From assembly GCA_038503065.1 (NCBI GenBank), contig JBCAMK010000004.1, positions 819,001 to 883,000 of the forward strand: a stretch of 64,000 nt of DNA, written 5' to 3'. The translations under genes and the position numbers were made by a program. A model generated the notes under the pieces. It was not told where the DNA came from. It did no database searches and was given only the letters and a program-made list of their open reading frames with translations. The DNA is from Paragyromitra xinjiangensis (taxonomy: Eukaryota; Ascomycota; Pezizomycetes; Pezizales; Discinaceae). Shown piece by piece: positions 48,125 to 61,200 of the stretch; positions within the stretch are counted from its first letter, which is position 1; every line of letters starts with the position of its first letter.

Positions 48125-49807
48125 TTACACCCCCCTCGCAGGTGTTCCTGGTGACACTGGGCGAACCTGGGGTGATGAATAAGCCTCAGTCTCTACCTGA
48201 AACGCTGTGGAACAGTCATTGCTTACCTCCCAGACCGACTGTCCGTTCACTTCAGCTCTCACAACTTTCAGCCGCTGATAGTCCGGACTATCGATATCCC
48301 CAGGGTTTCGACTATCTTCAGCAGTAGTTAAACCTGTCTCAACGCTCAGGGCTGAGCTCTTTCTACCATACTTTGGTGGTACTTGCTCAGCCCGCAATTC
48401 AGACCCAATAGATTGCCTCCCTGGGACTGAGAAAGATGCTTGTCGTGCAGCGAGCTGTTGCTGTACCAGTGGTGGCGAACCCATGTTTGTCGAGGCACGC
48501 GACTTGCTTTCGTATAGTGAATATACCGATGTTTCCGATGCCGGTCGCCTTGTCATCGAAGTAGGCGTCCCCACGAATTGTAAACCTTCTGATTTCTTTT
48601 CCATCTCCCGGTGGTCTATCAATGGTGCGAGTAACAGCTTCACACACATCGGAGCGCAGGCCAATATTATGGCGAGGGAGATCTCGATTTGTGACCAGCC
48701 TATAGCTTGGGGTACAGAGACGTTGAGGAGCTGTGTAGCGAACCGGAGCGCAGAGGCAACAATCACGAATGCTATTATATCCCAGGTGGATATTAGCAAT
48801 GGTCTTGAATTTACACCTTTTCATCTCCTGTTCTTTGAGAATTACCTCCGAAAAAATAAAGAATTGACACTCCGATCCTTTGACGTATGGTGAGATTCGC
48901 GCGGAAGAGCAATGGGACTGGAACTGCCAGTACTAAGGTGTTTGTGACAATGTTGGAGATTCCAGAAGTATATGTGAGCAATGTTCTCCGTGTGCATCGT
49001 TCTATAGCTGACGTTATTAGTTGAACGCTTTTAGTCCTTAACTGTGGCTAGACTTACCGTTCGTGTTGTATATACTCCAAAACATTTTGATAGGCACACA
49101 GCTCAGAAAAAGCGATAAAATGCAGATCGCAAAAGTGATGCCACATACACCTTGAGTAATCCGTAGATACACCATAATATGCTTTGTATGTCGACTGAGG
49201 ATTCCGGGATAAGCTAAATTAGTAAATGCCTTCGTATCCGTGTGCAAAAGCAAATATAAAAGCAAAAAAAAAAAACTTACGCGAAACGGGCGTAGAGGAA
49301 AAGCATGCTGAACTTGACCAGATAAATACTAATCAAATACATGACCTCGAATGCCAAACTGAGTTTGAGCCCGACTATGATCTTTGCGAGCCGCATCCTT
49401 TCTTGTGTTTCCTCTGCCTTCCCTACGAATGCAAATGTTGATTTCCCTAAAGTCACAGGAATTAGTCACGTCATTTCTAAACCAATCGCTACCATGAACT
49501 CACCAAGATATTCTATCATTGAAAACACGGTCTGGTTAGTGACCAAGAAAAACACCGCGCCTATCGTACAGACATCATCCCACCAGATCCGTGTCTTCAT
49601 CCGGCGCCTCGAAAAAATCCTCAGGATAACCGCCACCACTGCCCATACCACGACAAACTGCGCTGCAGATTTTAACTCGCCAGTGTTCCCAAACATCGAC
49701 TTCGAGAAGAAATTAGGGATGCCTTTGACCGGAGTCAGTGTGGTGTTCTTGGAGACCCATTCCGAGACACCCATTGATGTTGCATTGTATGCTGGACCGT
49801 TGCTCAT
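48125..49807 (-). CDS. Fungal rhodopsin-domain (PTH11-related) seven-transmembrane protein
   Basis: Putative plasma-membrane receptor of the fungal Rhodopsin_dom family (PF20684), related to PTH11-like receptors. Five exons, 49807-49504, 49446-49281, 49194-49058, 49007-48846 and 48771-48125, give 471 residues. An extracellular N-terminus with possible N-glycosylation sites (YNATS, NTT) precedes seven helices. Visible hallmarks are RIFSRRRMKTRIWWDDVCTI after helix 1, LYLVKFSMLFLYARF in helix 3, a helix with LVLAVPVPLLFRANLTIRQR, and WSQIEISLAIILACAPMCV in helix 7. The cytosolic C-tail of about 200 residues is Ser-rich. No CFEM domain is present. The last intron (48772-48845) is placed so that YFFG joins AFVIVASALRF; the alternative leaves an in-frame stop. 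Ligand unknown. Confidence 0.82.
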
Positions 49808-50503
49808 TTCTAGATCTTGCTATCGCTGCGTTTTCGCCCTTTTATCGAATTGTTTCTATTGGGAGCTGCGTTAAACGAAGCTAAGTGGCTTAGTTTCTGC
49901 TTGTTGCGCTCTCTATAAGTTTATTGATTCGGTGAACGGTTGACGGTATTGCTGATTAGAAAGATGGATTCTAGAAGGTAATTGGGGTTTCTATTTTATT
50001 TTATTTTATTCCGTGTTGTGAAAGTTAAGTTGGCCGTCAATGAGTGTTGAAAAAAGCAAATTAAAAGATCTAAATCACCGCTCAGCGCTGAATATTAAAG
50101 GACCAGCCACCGAAGAAAGTAAAGGATGAAGAATTTCTAGAATAACGAGCTTTGGAATAAACGAACAGAGAAGAGAACGACAATGAATTAACTACATAAA
50201 GCCCGTATGAATGGTTTAGGGGCAGAGCAGGAGAACCCTCGGTAGTAGCACAGTAACATTGTGTTGAAGTGCATGAAGCTCTAACAGGGGAATATCAGAA
50301 TATCGTGACAGGAAGGTGTGAGGTGAAGACGTGAAACTGTAACGAAGCGGCCAAGAACGGGTTCCGCTGCAGCTGCGTCTCGCTAACGGTGCGAAGGGGA
50401 AAGATTGCCCATGCATATTGTGAGACAGGGATGATCTGTGAAACATTCGAAATGTCGTCAGTGTCTCGCATGGCTGCACCAATGCTTCAACTCTCGATTA
50501 GAG
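49808..50503. other. receptor promoter and small-gene 3' flank
   Basis: About 700 bp between two minus-strand genes. Contains three TTTTA units at about 49992-50008. No further gene seen. Confidence 0.5.
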
Positions 50504-50775
50504 TCATAGTTCCTGAATAGCGATGTCAGGTCCGATAGGATTGTCCCCGCCCAAAGTCTCGGATTCCTTCTTCTTTAAGATATAAGCATGCTTGATGGCC
50601 GGTTTGACGGACGCTTTGAGTTTGATATCTTGCCACGTTCCCCACGGGATCGCAATAGCCCAGAATCGGAACCTAAGAGCACTATGCATTCCATCCCGCC
50701 TTTTTAGAAAACATGGCGTATTTTTCCTAGGCATACTCACCATTCTCTGATGGTAGGGCTTTCGAAGCGGCACAT
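50504..50775 (-). CDS. Small (67-residue) two-exon protein with one hydrophobic segment
   Basis: An ATG at 50775 opens MCRFESPTIREW, followed by a good GTGAGT donor. Exons 50775-50741 and 50672-50504 join in phase 2 to give a 67-residue protein: a short N-terminus, an aromatic hydrophobic segment WFRFWAIAIPWGTW (residues 12-25), and a basic then acidic tail with KASVKPAIKHAYILKKKE. Size, aromatic membrane-like segment and basic flank are reminiscent of small mitochondrial inner-membrane or assembly proteins, but I recognise no family. The intron is 68 bp with a TTAG acceptor. Called because the splice pair fixes an otherwise broken frame; short length limits confidence. Confidence 0.5.
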
Positions 50776-53700
50776 TCTATTCCTGCAAGTTCCCCACAAT
50801 TAAGAACCACATATAATTCGTCAGGTTCTATACGCTAACATCACTCGGCTCACATGCCTAACAAAAGTCATTCTCTCCGAATTCATTGTCATGTTCACCA
50901 ACAGGGACTCACCAAGTAGGTGACTACGTTGTGCGTGTCTAGCATAATACATGAGCTAGGCTCCGATATCGTTGGGGAAGGAGCTGAAATCAGCTCGAAG
51001 TCTCATAATTGCTGATTTATAGTACTCAACAAAGCTCCTCTCAGCCGACGAACCTGAATCTCTAGCTGGACAATATTGTCGATGGTGAAATATTCCAGAC
51101 TCAATAGTTCTACAGGTCTAGACCACATTGTAATAGTCCAGTCGGAATTATTAGCCGACGGGTTGATTATTATGTCTTAGAAGATGTAGGAATGATATTT
51201 AAAGTCTTCTCCTCCGAAAAGTTCCTACTGGCTCGGCTGAGTATAATTATAAGACAATGAGCATAAATCTCCACTGTAAACTCCACAAAACAAATAAAAG
51301 CCCGCAAATTACCACCCCAGCCGCCATATGTATGCAAAAAGGCTCAGGTTCTACGGTCAGAGACCCAAGACTCTAGAAAGCAGACAACGTGCTCAATGAG
51401 AGAATTAACGACGTCAAGCTCAGCCAGCCGGCAAAAACGGGAATTTCTTTTTGTAAGGTATAGATCCAAGGTGCCCCGAGCGGGAGAGTCTTAAATACCT
51501 AGTTTTCTGAGGTTTGCCGAACGTGGGGGAAGCGCTTTTCTTCTAGAAATCAAACCTGTGGCGTCTGTGATAACAGGAGAACCATGGCTTTCTGTTGGAC
51601 AGCCAAGCCTCCCCACAAAGAACGTGATGGTTTGACAAGCGGGTGGCTGAAGGTACTATAGTGGCGTTAAACTCTGTCGAGAAGGCCGTCAACCTCTGAT
51701 TGGCTATATTGTAGCTTCAACGATATATTTAAATCTTTGGTGCCTCTAACCAACAAATTTAAGGTTTAATAGCTAATTCAGGGGTTTAGTCGCCAACTCG
51801 GCTCATGCCGTTCGAGGGGTAATTAGACTAAATCCCCCAGATCGAAATAGTGACTCAGAAGAACTTTGATTCACAGCACATCAGGATGATCAGGATGGAC
51901 TTTGTAAGCCTTTTCAACACGGATAACTCGGCGGTTGTTATAAAGCAGAGTGATATTTTTACTCAGGATGTAATTATAGATATCTCGATTTATGAAAGAG
52001 TTGCAAAAACAGGAACAACTCAGCAACCGCCCAGCTAGGATAGACTTCCGGTCAAAAAAAAAAAAAGAATAGATACATGCGGCACTTAGCTTTGGGTCCA
52101 GTGAACGAGAATCCCTCGTGGTGAAGAGGCACCTGGGATTGGATCATGACGTTGTGATTCAATTGATCGAGATGCCATATGTGGTTACCCCTATGCTCTG
52201 AATGAGATATTCCTTGACTTACGCATTGGGTGATGAGGAATACTGTGATTTTGGAGGTCTTAGGGTCTTAGATTACTCAATCCTTAGCACGGACCAGTAA
52301 ATTCAGGGGTCTTCAGCCACACACATGATTAGTATTCGTTTAAGGGTGCCCCATACTTGTTGTTACCCCTGGGGGAAGAAACGATAACGTTTATCACTTT
52401 TACGATGATGCAATTTGTAACGACTGGCATTGCCCCGGGAATGGAAGTCGTTGTATCAAATCAGCATCGTAAGGTGCAAGCAAATGTGTACTACATTGTG
52501 GTAGGGGTGGTTGGGCCTCGACTGTTGGTGTCCATTCTCGGAACTAGGCGGCAAGCTTGACTTCATTTCGAGAGCTCCGCCTCAAGCGAGAGCACGGATT
52601 TAAGATATACACGAACCTATTCGATACTCATTTCAAGCCAGGTAATTTCATCCTTTCCCTGAACGACGATTCTCAGCCTCATCAAAGCGGCATATGCAGT
52701 ATTGGTGACAGGCGATGTGAAAGGCGTATTAAGCTGATAAAATGCTCCTATTCTTGCATGCCCGGGGTTGTACACACGGAACTGCGATCCATTGACTTTT
52801 CTGCTGTGGAGTCAAAGATACGTATGTTCTGCGGAGGGAGCTGCTTATTTGTCGGGTTTGATAGCGGGGTATGGAGTTCAGCTGAGATGGTTACAATTAT
52901 TGAACGGAGTACTTTGAGTCCGCCAAGCGCTACCGGTAAAAGATTGTGCTGTGCAGTTATGTGCTCGCTGGGGGAATTCAGTTTTGCACATGTACGAAGC
53001 AGCCTTGCGGTCTGTGCCTGGAGTACCGTGTCGAAAACAGCCGAAACTTCTCGTGCATTTTGTCTTATAAATGCCAATTTGTCGTTCTCTAGAGAAGCCA
53101 CTCATCGCTATTGGGAGAGTTGCATTTCTACGAGACCTAGTCGATCCTACAGAACAAATCCGAGCTTCCAGTGAGCAAGTCCAATATGGAAGGTACCGCC
53201 CAAAGTATACAAAAGTGGAAATCTTCGAGGGTCTGTTCGCTGTAGTCCAGCCTCAATAGCATCTGGATGTGCTTTCAAGCAAATCATCGTGAGGTTTTCA
53301 TTCGATCGCCGTTGCCGAACAGCGCAACCCTTGTCTCAGACTGCGGGAAGCGACGCGTCGTTGGTTGCCCAGTCTTGCATAGCACCCAAAGGAGTAAATT
53401 TCAGCCTCAAATAGTGTGCATTTCGTCATTGGCCATGTTTCCCGAGCCACGCAGGCGCGGGAACTATGTTGGATCCGCAAGAAATAAAATTTTCATCGGG
53501 TGGAAAAGGAGCTTGTCTAGACAGGTAGGTACATACCCCCAAGAACGAGAGAGAGCGAAAAATAGCCCAGATGGTCTATATCCGCATTGCAGGCCTCTCG
53601 ACAGCCGGAACCCGAAAGTTCAGACGAACGAAGCTTGTGTTTGTAACTCAATGGCAGAACGGCTTTGTTTAGTAACATGGTTAAGCATGACTGGACTTCG

Positions 53701-54742
53701 ACCAGTACCAACTATGTATCGCGCACGAGGCGGTTGACTAGGTATTTTGTACACGCACTTGCTCCAGTACAAGGTACCACCACCACCAACGTACATGAGG
53801 ATGAAATCCTTTCACGCGCAGGATAGACCTTCGCAAGTATGTCCGGAGAAGTGTCGGATGCTGATGACCCGGGTAGATGAGAAGGCCAACTAAATTCCAG
53901 ACAGATGGAACGGCGAGACTGATACATGGTTGAACATGTATTTCTTTAGTCGCGCGCCCTCATAAAACACAGTTGACCGGGCCGATGAGGTGGGCCGTGT
54001 TTGGAGGGCCAGAAAAGGCAACAAAGTTTCCAGAGGGGCAAGACAGCTCCAGGTAAGACAACCAACAAAGTGGTCTGGGCAGCGGGAAATAGAAGTCCGT
54101 ATGTCCGTGTGGTAGCAGCCGTACTCATGAGGTTACCTCACAGCCTTCCTGGGCCAACCCAGCCTGCGTTGTACCATGCGTGGAGGAAGGAGATCTCTGG
54201 GAAAGTGCAGGGATATGCGTCTGGGTCAGTGTCATTGAAGGTTTTAGTAAAATCACTTCATAGACACAGAGGTCCCGCTTGGTGGCTTTATTATTATTCT
54301 ACCCCAGGCTCCTTTTTCTTTTCCTTCTTTCCTTGGAGGTCTCCTTTTGCTTCGACCCATCAACTATCTTTATTCATCTTCTTTCTGTCGTTCGTTGTTT
54401 GCAGCAGTCGTTCGCTCTCCCGACCCTCGGTTCTATCTGTCAGCTCAACTAGGCATCCCGTGCTGCTCCGCACTCATCAAATTACCTAAAATCATTCTCA
54501 CTGCCTTTCGGTCTTAGTCGATGGTCAAGGACTCAAGATAGATACAAGAGGACTTAATTTGTTGCCGTGACACGCTGCCCGTGATAGAGTCAGTTCTTCT
54601 GACCGTTGCGGCTCTTACAGCTGTCTGTTGCAGTATAGCCAAGCATTTCTAGCAGCACCGTTAGAGGAGGGGCACGCCAGACGCCGTATACTCGAGATAG
54701 CTGTGCACTATAGTAGGAGCTTGCTCGTCAGCGTCCAGCACG
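50776..54742. other. long gene-poor region
   Basis: About 4 kb without a supported gene. Two overlapping opposite-strand frames at 52557-53174 (+) and 52748-53101 (-) lack an ATG near their start and show no family resemblance. The last 450 bp before the next gene are C/T-rich leader-like sequence. Confidence 0.5.
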
Positions 54743-57700
54743 ATGGCCGCTAGTTCAGCCGCGGTAGAAGGGGCAGCACCACAGCGCGGCTTTTCGTTTC
54801 GGCGGACATCGCGGCGGCTGTCGCTAAGATCCAAGGCACCCCCACTAGAGCCTGTACCAGCGGTGCCGACTTTGCCAGCCTCACTACCCACTCGAGCGAA
54901 TTCCCCGCCTCGTCTTTCTATATCCTTCAGATCTTCGTCCAAGTCGAGGAAGGGAACAGGGGACTTTACCTCCTCTGTTCAAGATGCCATCCCGCCCATC
55001 GAAGGTTTGAAGTCCCGTGACTTCGTATTGGATTCCACCATTCCGCCATCTGACCTATTCACAGCGAGTTCAGATGCCCTCGTGGTGAAAAAGCCTTCCC
55101 TTGCCCCCTCTGCTACCTTTGAAATCGACACATCCACTGAAAAAGGGCAACCACGGATCACCATTTCGACCTTTCTCAAATCCGCTGACACCATGAACGA
55201 TACTTCCTACAAGCGACCTGGCTTGACCACTGCCACCTCTGTTCCAAATTTTTTGGAACTAAAGACTCGCCCCCGGTCGGGGAGCTTTGTCAGTTTGACT
55301 CGCCGTTCATGGAGCTCCCCAAACGTGTCCAGGTCACCGTCTCCAAGCAGCCGGGACGAAAGAAATAGCAGGGATGAAGACGAGTCTACAACAGGAAGCT
55401 CAGTATCTTCCACGAGCCCCACAAAGCAAAATGGATCAGAGGAGTCCAGTGACAAGCAAGAATCCCAGCCAGTGAGAATGGGGGTGTCTCGGGCACCAAG
55501 TACCATGAGCAAAATGTCGAGGAGACCACTGAGCGTATTTATGAAGTCTTCAGCGTCAGAGCCTTCTATACCGTGAGCACAACCGTTTTCAAGCTCCCAC
55601 CTGAATCCAACTGACCCCATTAGTGTGATGAGTGACCGAACTACAACACACAAAAAGATAAAGGACGAGCTCTGGGAGGCATTTAAGCTGTTGGAAACCG
55701 ATTTTCAGAGGTATTGAATCTAGGTTCGAAAGTGATGAATTCTTGAGACTAAATCTACCTGAGTAGATTCCAGAGCAAATCCAATGTCCAAAAAGCGAAC
55801 GTTCTTCGACAGGCCCTGCTCCCTTTCCTCCGCAAATACCACCAACAAACGTCAGTTAGTATTTCCCCCGATGAGCTCGACAAACGAGTACGCACCCTAC
55901 ATCGCTGGTGGACTGGACTCCTTGCTCAGCTCCGTAATCGAAATTCCCAGGCTATAGCCGGAGCCGATAGACCAGCATATCTCGAGGGGATCTCTGGTTT
56001 GATGTCTCGGCCAGAATGGAGGTCTCCGCCTTCAACATTTGCTCCTTTGTTACAAAAAATCCCTTCAACCGCGAAATCACAATCGTCGTCTTCATTAGCG
56101 TCTACATCTTCTGCTTATTCAGTTCAAAAATCAGTTCAGCACAATATCAAAGTCCTTTTCACACGCACTCTTTTCGATACTTTAGCGTTTGTGATTGAAA
56201 AAATGGGGCTTCGGACTGTGCCCCCTAGCATAGTAGCATTTGGGGGCAAGGTTTTGGCGTACGCTTTTTATTTCTGCTCTGGTGTTGCTGAGATGTTGGT
56301 TCATCTTTGGGGTATCCAAGCAGCTACGCTGAGAAGGGTTTTGCCTGAATTTGGTGTTGGGAGAGGGACCAATATAGGAGGCGTTGCGGATGCCATAATC
56401 GCAGATTTTCCGGAAACTTTACACTCTATAGGGTTCACCACGCTCGCCTCTACAATACGGCAACTGAAGCAGCCAGTAAAGACACCAATAGGAGGAGGTC
56501 AGGTAGATTGGTACGGGCCCTGGACCAACCGCTGGTGTGGTCGTGACTCAGATCTTCTCTTCGTTTTTTTGAAGTATTATCATATTTTACTATGCGACTA
56601 CTTGCCTCAGGACGCCTCAACGACCGCTCGACTCGCTGCTCCCGGGTATGTGTTGATTCAAGCGCACATCTTGAGTATCCTTGATTCCACGATTCACCAG
56701 AAACCAGCGATTGGGCTACAATCGCTGACATCAACGACTTTTGAAGATATGCTTGCAAACGCTACTGCTGCGCTTCCTATGACTCCTCGAAACGCCTTGC
56801 GCACTATGGCTGAGAATAAGATGGTTGTTCTATTAAGGGATATCGTATCGGATAAAACGAATTGTTCGGACGAATGTCAGGAAATTTATGCGGAATCTTT
56901 CATGGCAATGTTGAGGGCTGCTGTACGAAAGACCCGAGTTTTTGATGCGGATGCATGCTTGACACTATGCGATCTTATGGAGGAAGTTTTGCCTATTTTC
57001 TCGCACGCCGAAAAGCAGTGTGGCATTTCAATGATTGATTGGCCGTTTTGGATGGATGTGGTGAAGAAGATGTCTGAGAGTCACAATAATATGACTGAGC
57101 TGCGTTTGATATCATTTGTTTATACGGCATGGGATTTCATCACCGAGGATGAAGAACGAAAAAGAGTCATATGCCTGGAATGGCTATTATCCAAGCCAAC
57201 TTGGGAAAGATTTTTCTGCCATTGGTGCCCAATGGTGAGGGCGTATTTTATGAGGCTTGTCTGCTGGAGACTGGGGAGATACGAGGGAGTCGAGAACGAA
57301 CTAGATCTGTGGGTTCCCACCCTACATTTCGGGTATTGTTCTTTGAGCTAATTGTATATCTAGTGAGATACTGGAGATATTGCTTCTCAGACTGCGCACG
57401 GGCTATGCACATTATCAACGGTTGAAGGAGAAAGCTGAAGCAAACGATACGGCCTTGCCATCCACTGCACCATGTCTTCCAGCACCCTGCCGGCGGCTTG
57501 TCATATTACGTAACGATATAATGGCCACTCCACAGGGAGTATTACTTGATGGGATAATCCCGACCGCCGTTGCAATTGCGAGTTCAGAATCTTTACAGCA
57601 GTCAAATCTACCACCTCTAGGTTTTCTGGGAAACAGCGATGCTCAATCGATTTTGTCTGATACTCCAACATCCGAAACCACCCAATCTACCGATACCGTC

Positions 57701-58204
57701 GGATCGACATTCAGCAGACGGTGGAGCCAGATACGGAGTGTAATAGGCTTCCGATCAGCAGCCAACACCGAAAAATCTCCTCCGGCATCACCAGAATCAC
57801 CACCACCCCGAAAAAGGGCTTCGGTTGGTTCATCAAATGGCAGCCCCGGGCGTAGCGATTCGCCACAGCCCACAGGGCAGAAGAAGACAACATTCAAATT
57901 TTCAATTGAGTGGATGGAAAGACCTCCCTTTGGCAACCGGGATAGGAAATTAGGCCCCCCGAGATTGCCTGCTCCAGCGCAAAGATATCTCGATTCACGG
58001 TCGAGGCAAAATTTTAATGTGGATGCATCCGGATGTCAGTCGTATGGGAGTCATTGGACATATGCTGGGCGTGCGTTGGCGGAATGGGTGTTGGTGGTTG
58101 TTGAGTATGAAAATTTCTTTGAACGGAGAAAGATGGAAGGGAGGGAGACGGATAAGGATGTGGAGACACCGAGTCTTGGAGTCGATTCCGCGCGAAAATT
58201 TTAA
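54743..58204 (+). CDS. DUF1765 (UPF0592) protein
   Basis: Large conserved fungal protein of unknown function, family DUF1765 (PF08578; fission yeast SPAC7D4.03c type). Four exons, 54743-55572, 55624-55710, 55767-57308 and 57364-58204, give about 1,099 residues. The first 280 residues are Ser-rich and disordered. The DUF1765 region follows, with GKVLAYAFYFCSGVAEMLVH near residue 480, then helical sequence such as DSDLLFVFLKYYHILLCDYL and LISFVYTAWDFITEDEERKR. The C-terminal 150 residues are again low complexity but end in a conserved-looking FNVDASGCQSYGSHWTYAGRALAEW segment. The third intron is read as 57309-57363 (GTGGGT donor, CTAAT branch site); a 31-nt alternative from 57333 is also in frame but implausibly short. 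Molecular role is unknown. Confidence 0.85.
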
Positions 58205-61200
58205 AGGATGGATGTTTAAAAAAAAAACCGGGGGCGGGGGGGCGCAGGGATTTCGATGAGTTTCTTTTTTTCTCTATTGGGTGCTCCAATTTCTTGTTTT
58301 ATTGTGGGATAGACGGTGGTAAAGAAAATCCCATTTAATATAGTGGGAATGGATCCAAGGTAGTTATCATAGCGACTTTTTTTTTTCCTTGTGTATTTTG
58401 GTTAGCGTGCCGGGTCGTGTTTGGGCCGCTTATTCGGCGTTCACTCTCTCTACAGTGAGGTCTCCTTTGTGGGTTTTTATTTCTCATTTCCATGAGGTTT
58501 TATCGTTAGTAATGTTTTCGGGGCTATTTCCTTCATTCTAATATGCTGTGGCTTTTGTTTTTTGTTTCGCTTTTTTTTTGGCGGTGTTTACTTGCATTTA
58601 GTGTTTGTCTGAGAACCGGACTGCACGCGTTCATTTCTTAGGTTCAAGGGCAAGAGCATTGGGGAATAACAAAAATGGTGGGTGCATTTATTTTCAATCT
58701 GCCTTTTAATATTTATTCAGCCGAGATTCAATTGAGTCTGGGTTGTTTCTACGAACTTCTGAAAGCACGCAAATTTAGCCCGTAGTAGCCGTATTAGATG
58801 GGGTTTTACTCTTGCGTCATAGATGATCACTCGCGCATCATTATGTAACGGGGTTGGTATATGATTGCCTTTCATTCCAGAGGTTCCAATCGGGGGGTTA
58901 AGTTAGCTTCAAGTGGAAGTAGTGATTCATGCGTGGGTTGAATTTTGAGCTATTTCGTCATATTTGATATAGGTATGGTATTGGCTGCGGTTATCATGTG
59001 GACCTGTTTGTTTTGTGTCTATCGTTTGGGATCTATTGAGTTTTCTAGGAAGTTCACAATTCTATCCGAATATAAAGATGGGCGAGGTAAGAACCTTAAG
59101 CTAAACGTTGAAGCTTAGATGGGACAATGAGTCTGTTTCGTGAAAGTCGAGAGTCCATCATAATTTTCATCACAGGTTCTCACTCGTTAGCATTCCTTTT
59201 TGTTAAAAAATAACAGGTACGTGGTAGATAGGAACGAAATTAATTGCTTCCGTAGTACAATCACTCCTGTGGGGGTATGAATTGTAATTCCATACCCTTG
59301 TGAATTACAGTACGATCGCTCTAAGAATACCATCGGGACCGAGAATACAGAAGAATATTCTTATAAAAAGGGTGATCTAACCCAATGGAGAAGGTTTATA
59401 GGGAAGACATTACCAAATACGGGCTAGGGAGGTAGTTTCGGGGGGTGCTCTTATAGGGCGAGTGTGCTGTAACCGTTCTTATATAAAAAGGCCTACTGTA
59501 CCGGAAGTAATCCCTGTTGGGGCAAAACCTATACCCCTATAAGGCGAGTATCCATATAACCCAAGCCCCTATAGGGCAGTTTTACTATACTCTAGACTAG
59601 AAGTGTGCCTCCACTTGTGTAATAGCCTCTGAGAGCTTGTATACTCGGGTGCTTTGATTACCCGCTCCGAAGCTACATCTGGATTAGGAAGCTTTCAGGC
59701 TATTTTGTTAAAGTAGATGAGTAGGAAGATAGGGATAACTCGCTTATTTGGTTTCTAGGGGTTGAGAGTACGCTTCTACATACTCGTTTAGTACTGGGTA
59801 TTCTGAATATCTACATACTTGGGTGTTTGTCTCTCCCCAGTTTTTGTCCCCGAGTAGTGCCATATATATGCATACTAGGGTGTTTCCCAACGTATTTACT
59901 TGCCATGAGAGTATATCCCCCTACTGGAGCTGTCGCAAAGCCACATTAATATGGCTGGAATTCCGCGGGAGTTTCTATCTTTCTCTCTTCCTTATCATGA
60001 GCCTACCGAATAATTGGGAAGATAGGACTATTTATAGGTATTCATCCTGCGCCTACGGGAAATTATTCTCGCAGCAGGTATTGCACACATGAGGTCACTC
60101 GAGTTATAGCACTCTTAAAAACAAAAAATAGTATTTAGTAGGAAGGCGCACATGAGTAGGGTCTCACTGGTGCTTGTTGCTAGTATTCCCACTTATCCCA
60201 CCCATAAGCCACATTTAGCGCTAAGCTATGGCGATATCGATACTTGCTTCTAGTGTCATGGTATAAATTCGCAATACAATTTCTGCCCTCTACTCGGCTC
60301 CTAATATTCCGCATGTACTTGAATTCATTTGCCCTCAACTCTCAGCGCCAATTTGGTAGCTCGTTTGGGTTGGCCAGTAGGGGAGATACCCGTGCGTCCT
60401 GTGCTGGTGTAATATGTCCTTGGATGATACGCCGTGAACCTTCGTCGATTGGGAGTAGGCTTCTTAGGGAAGGAGAAGCTGGAGGGGTGATAGAAGAGGT
60501 ATATACATGTATGTCTAGTGAGAGCGCTGAATAAATTTAAAGGCAATGCTCAGCCTAAGCTACATGTTCAAAGTGCTCTGAATGTTCATTACTTATATAT
60601 CAAAAATGTTTAGGGCATCCAGCCTTGGTTTAGAGATCCAACCCCGTGAAACCCCGTTATTATTACCCATGAAGGTTATATTGTTACATCATCAGTTTCA
60701 TGAGTTGTGGTGGTCTATAGCTTACCTAAGGTATGTATCATGTATATCGTGGAGTTGGTGGTGTTAAGACGTGATATCACGGCATCATGAGTGTTTCAAG
60801 GGAATTGTTATGAAATTTGTTTCTGTGTCAACGATATTCACCACTCATATTAAGAATGTGGAATAATCTAGATATAGGTTTGGTCTTGGGGAAAGACCAC
60901 TCTCTTCAGGGCCCCTCACTATCACTGGTTTGTAGGCTCTTTCTTACTTTAGCTTTGCTCTATAGAGGTGTACCTCGAGGGCCTGCAGCTGCAGGGGTCC
61001 TGCCAACCATCGTTTGGTGCCGCTGGAAGATGCACTGTAGGCAACCCCGCCCGAGTGACGTATATAGTGAATATTTCCAATCACTATATTTCTAAGTGCA
61101 ATAAAAGAATTGAATGACGGGATGGTTAATTGGCAACTCTCCCCACGGAGGCATGTAGGTGACTGCATAGCGCATACGATTCATACCCCTCCGCTATGAC

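Noticed and set aside
52557..53174. 205-codon plus-strand frame overlapping a 117-codon minus-strand frame (52748-53101)
   Set aside because: Neither begins with ATG; the first ATG of the plus frame is about 67 codons in, and the minus frame is directly preceded by a stop. No family resemblance.
54001..54489. 162-codon plus-strand frame upstream of the DUF1765 gene
   Set aside because: It runs through C/T-rich leader-like sequence, giving Phe/Ser/Leu-rich text without protein character, and lacks an ATG at its start.
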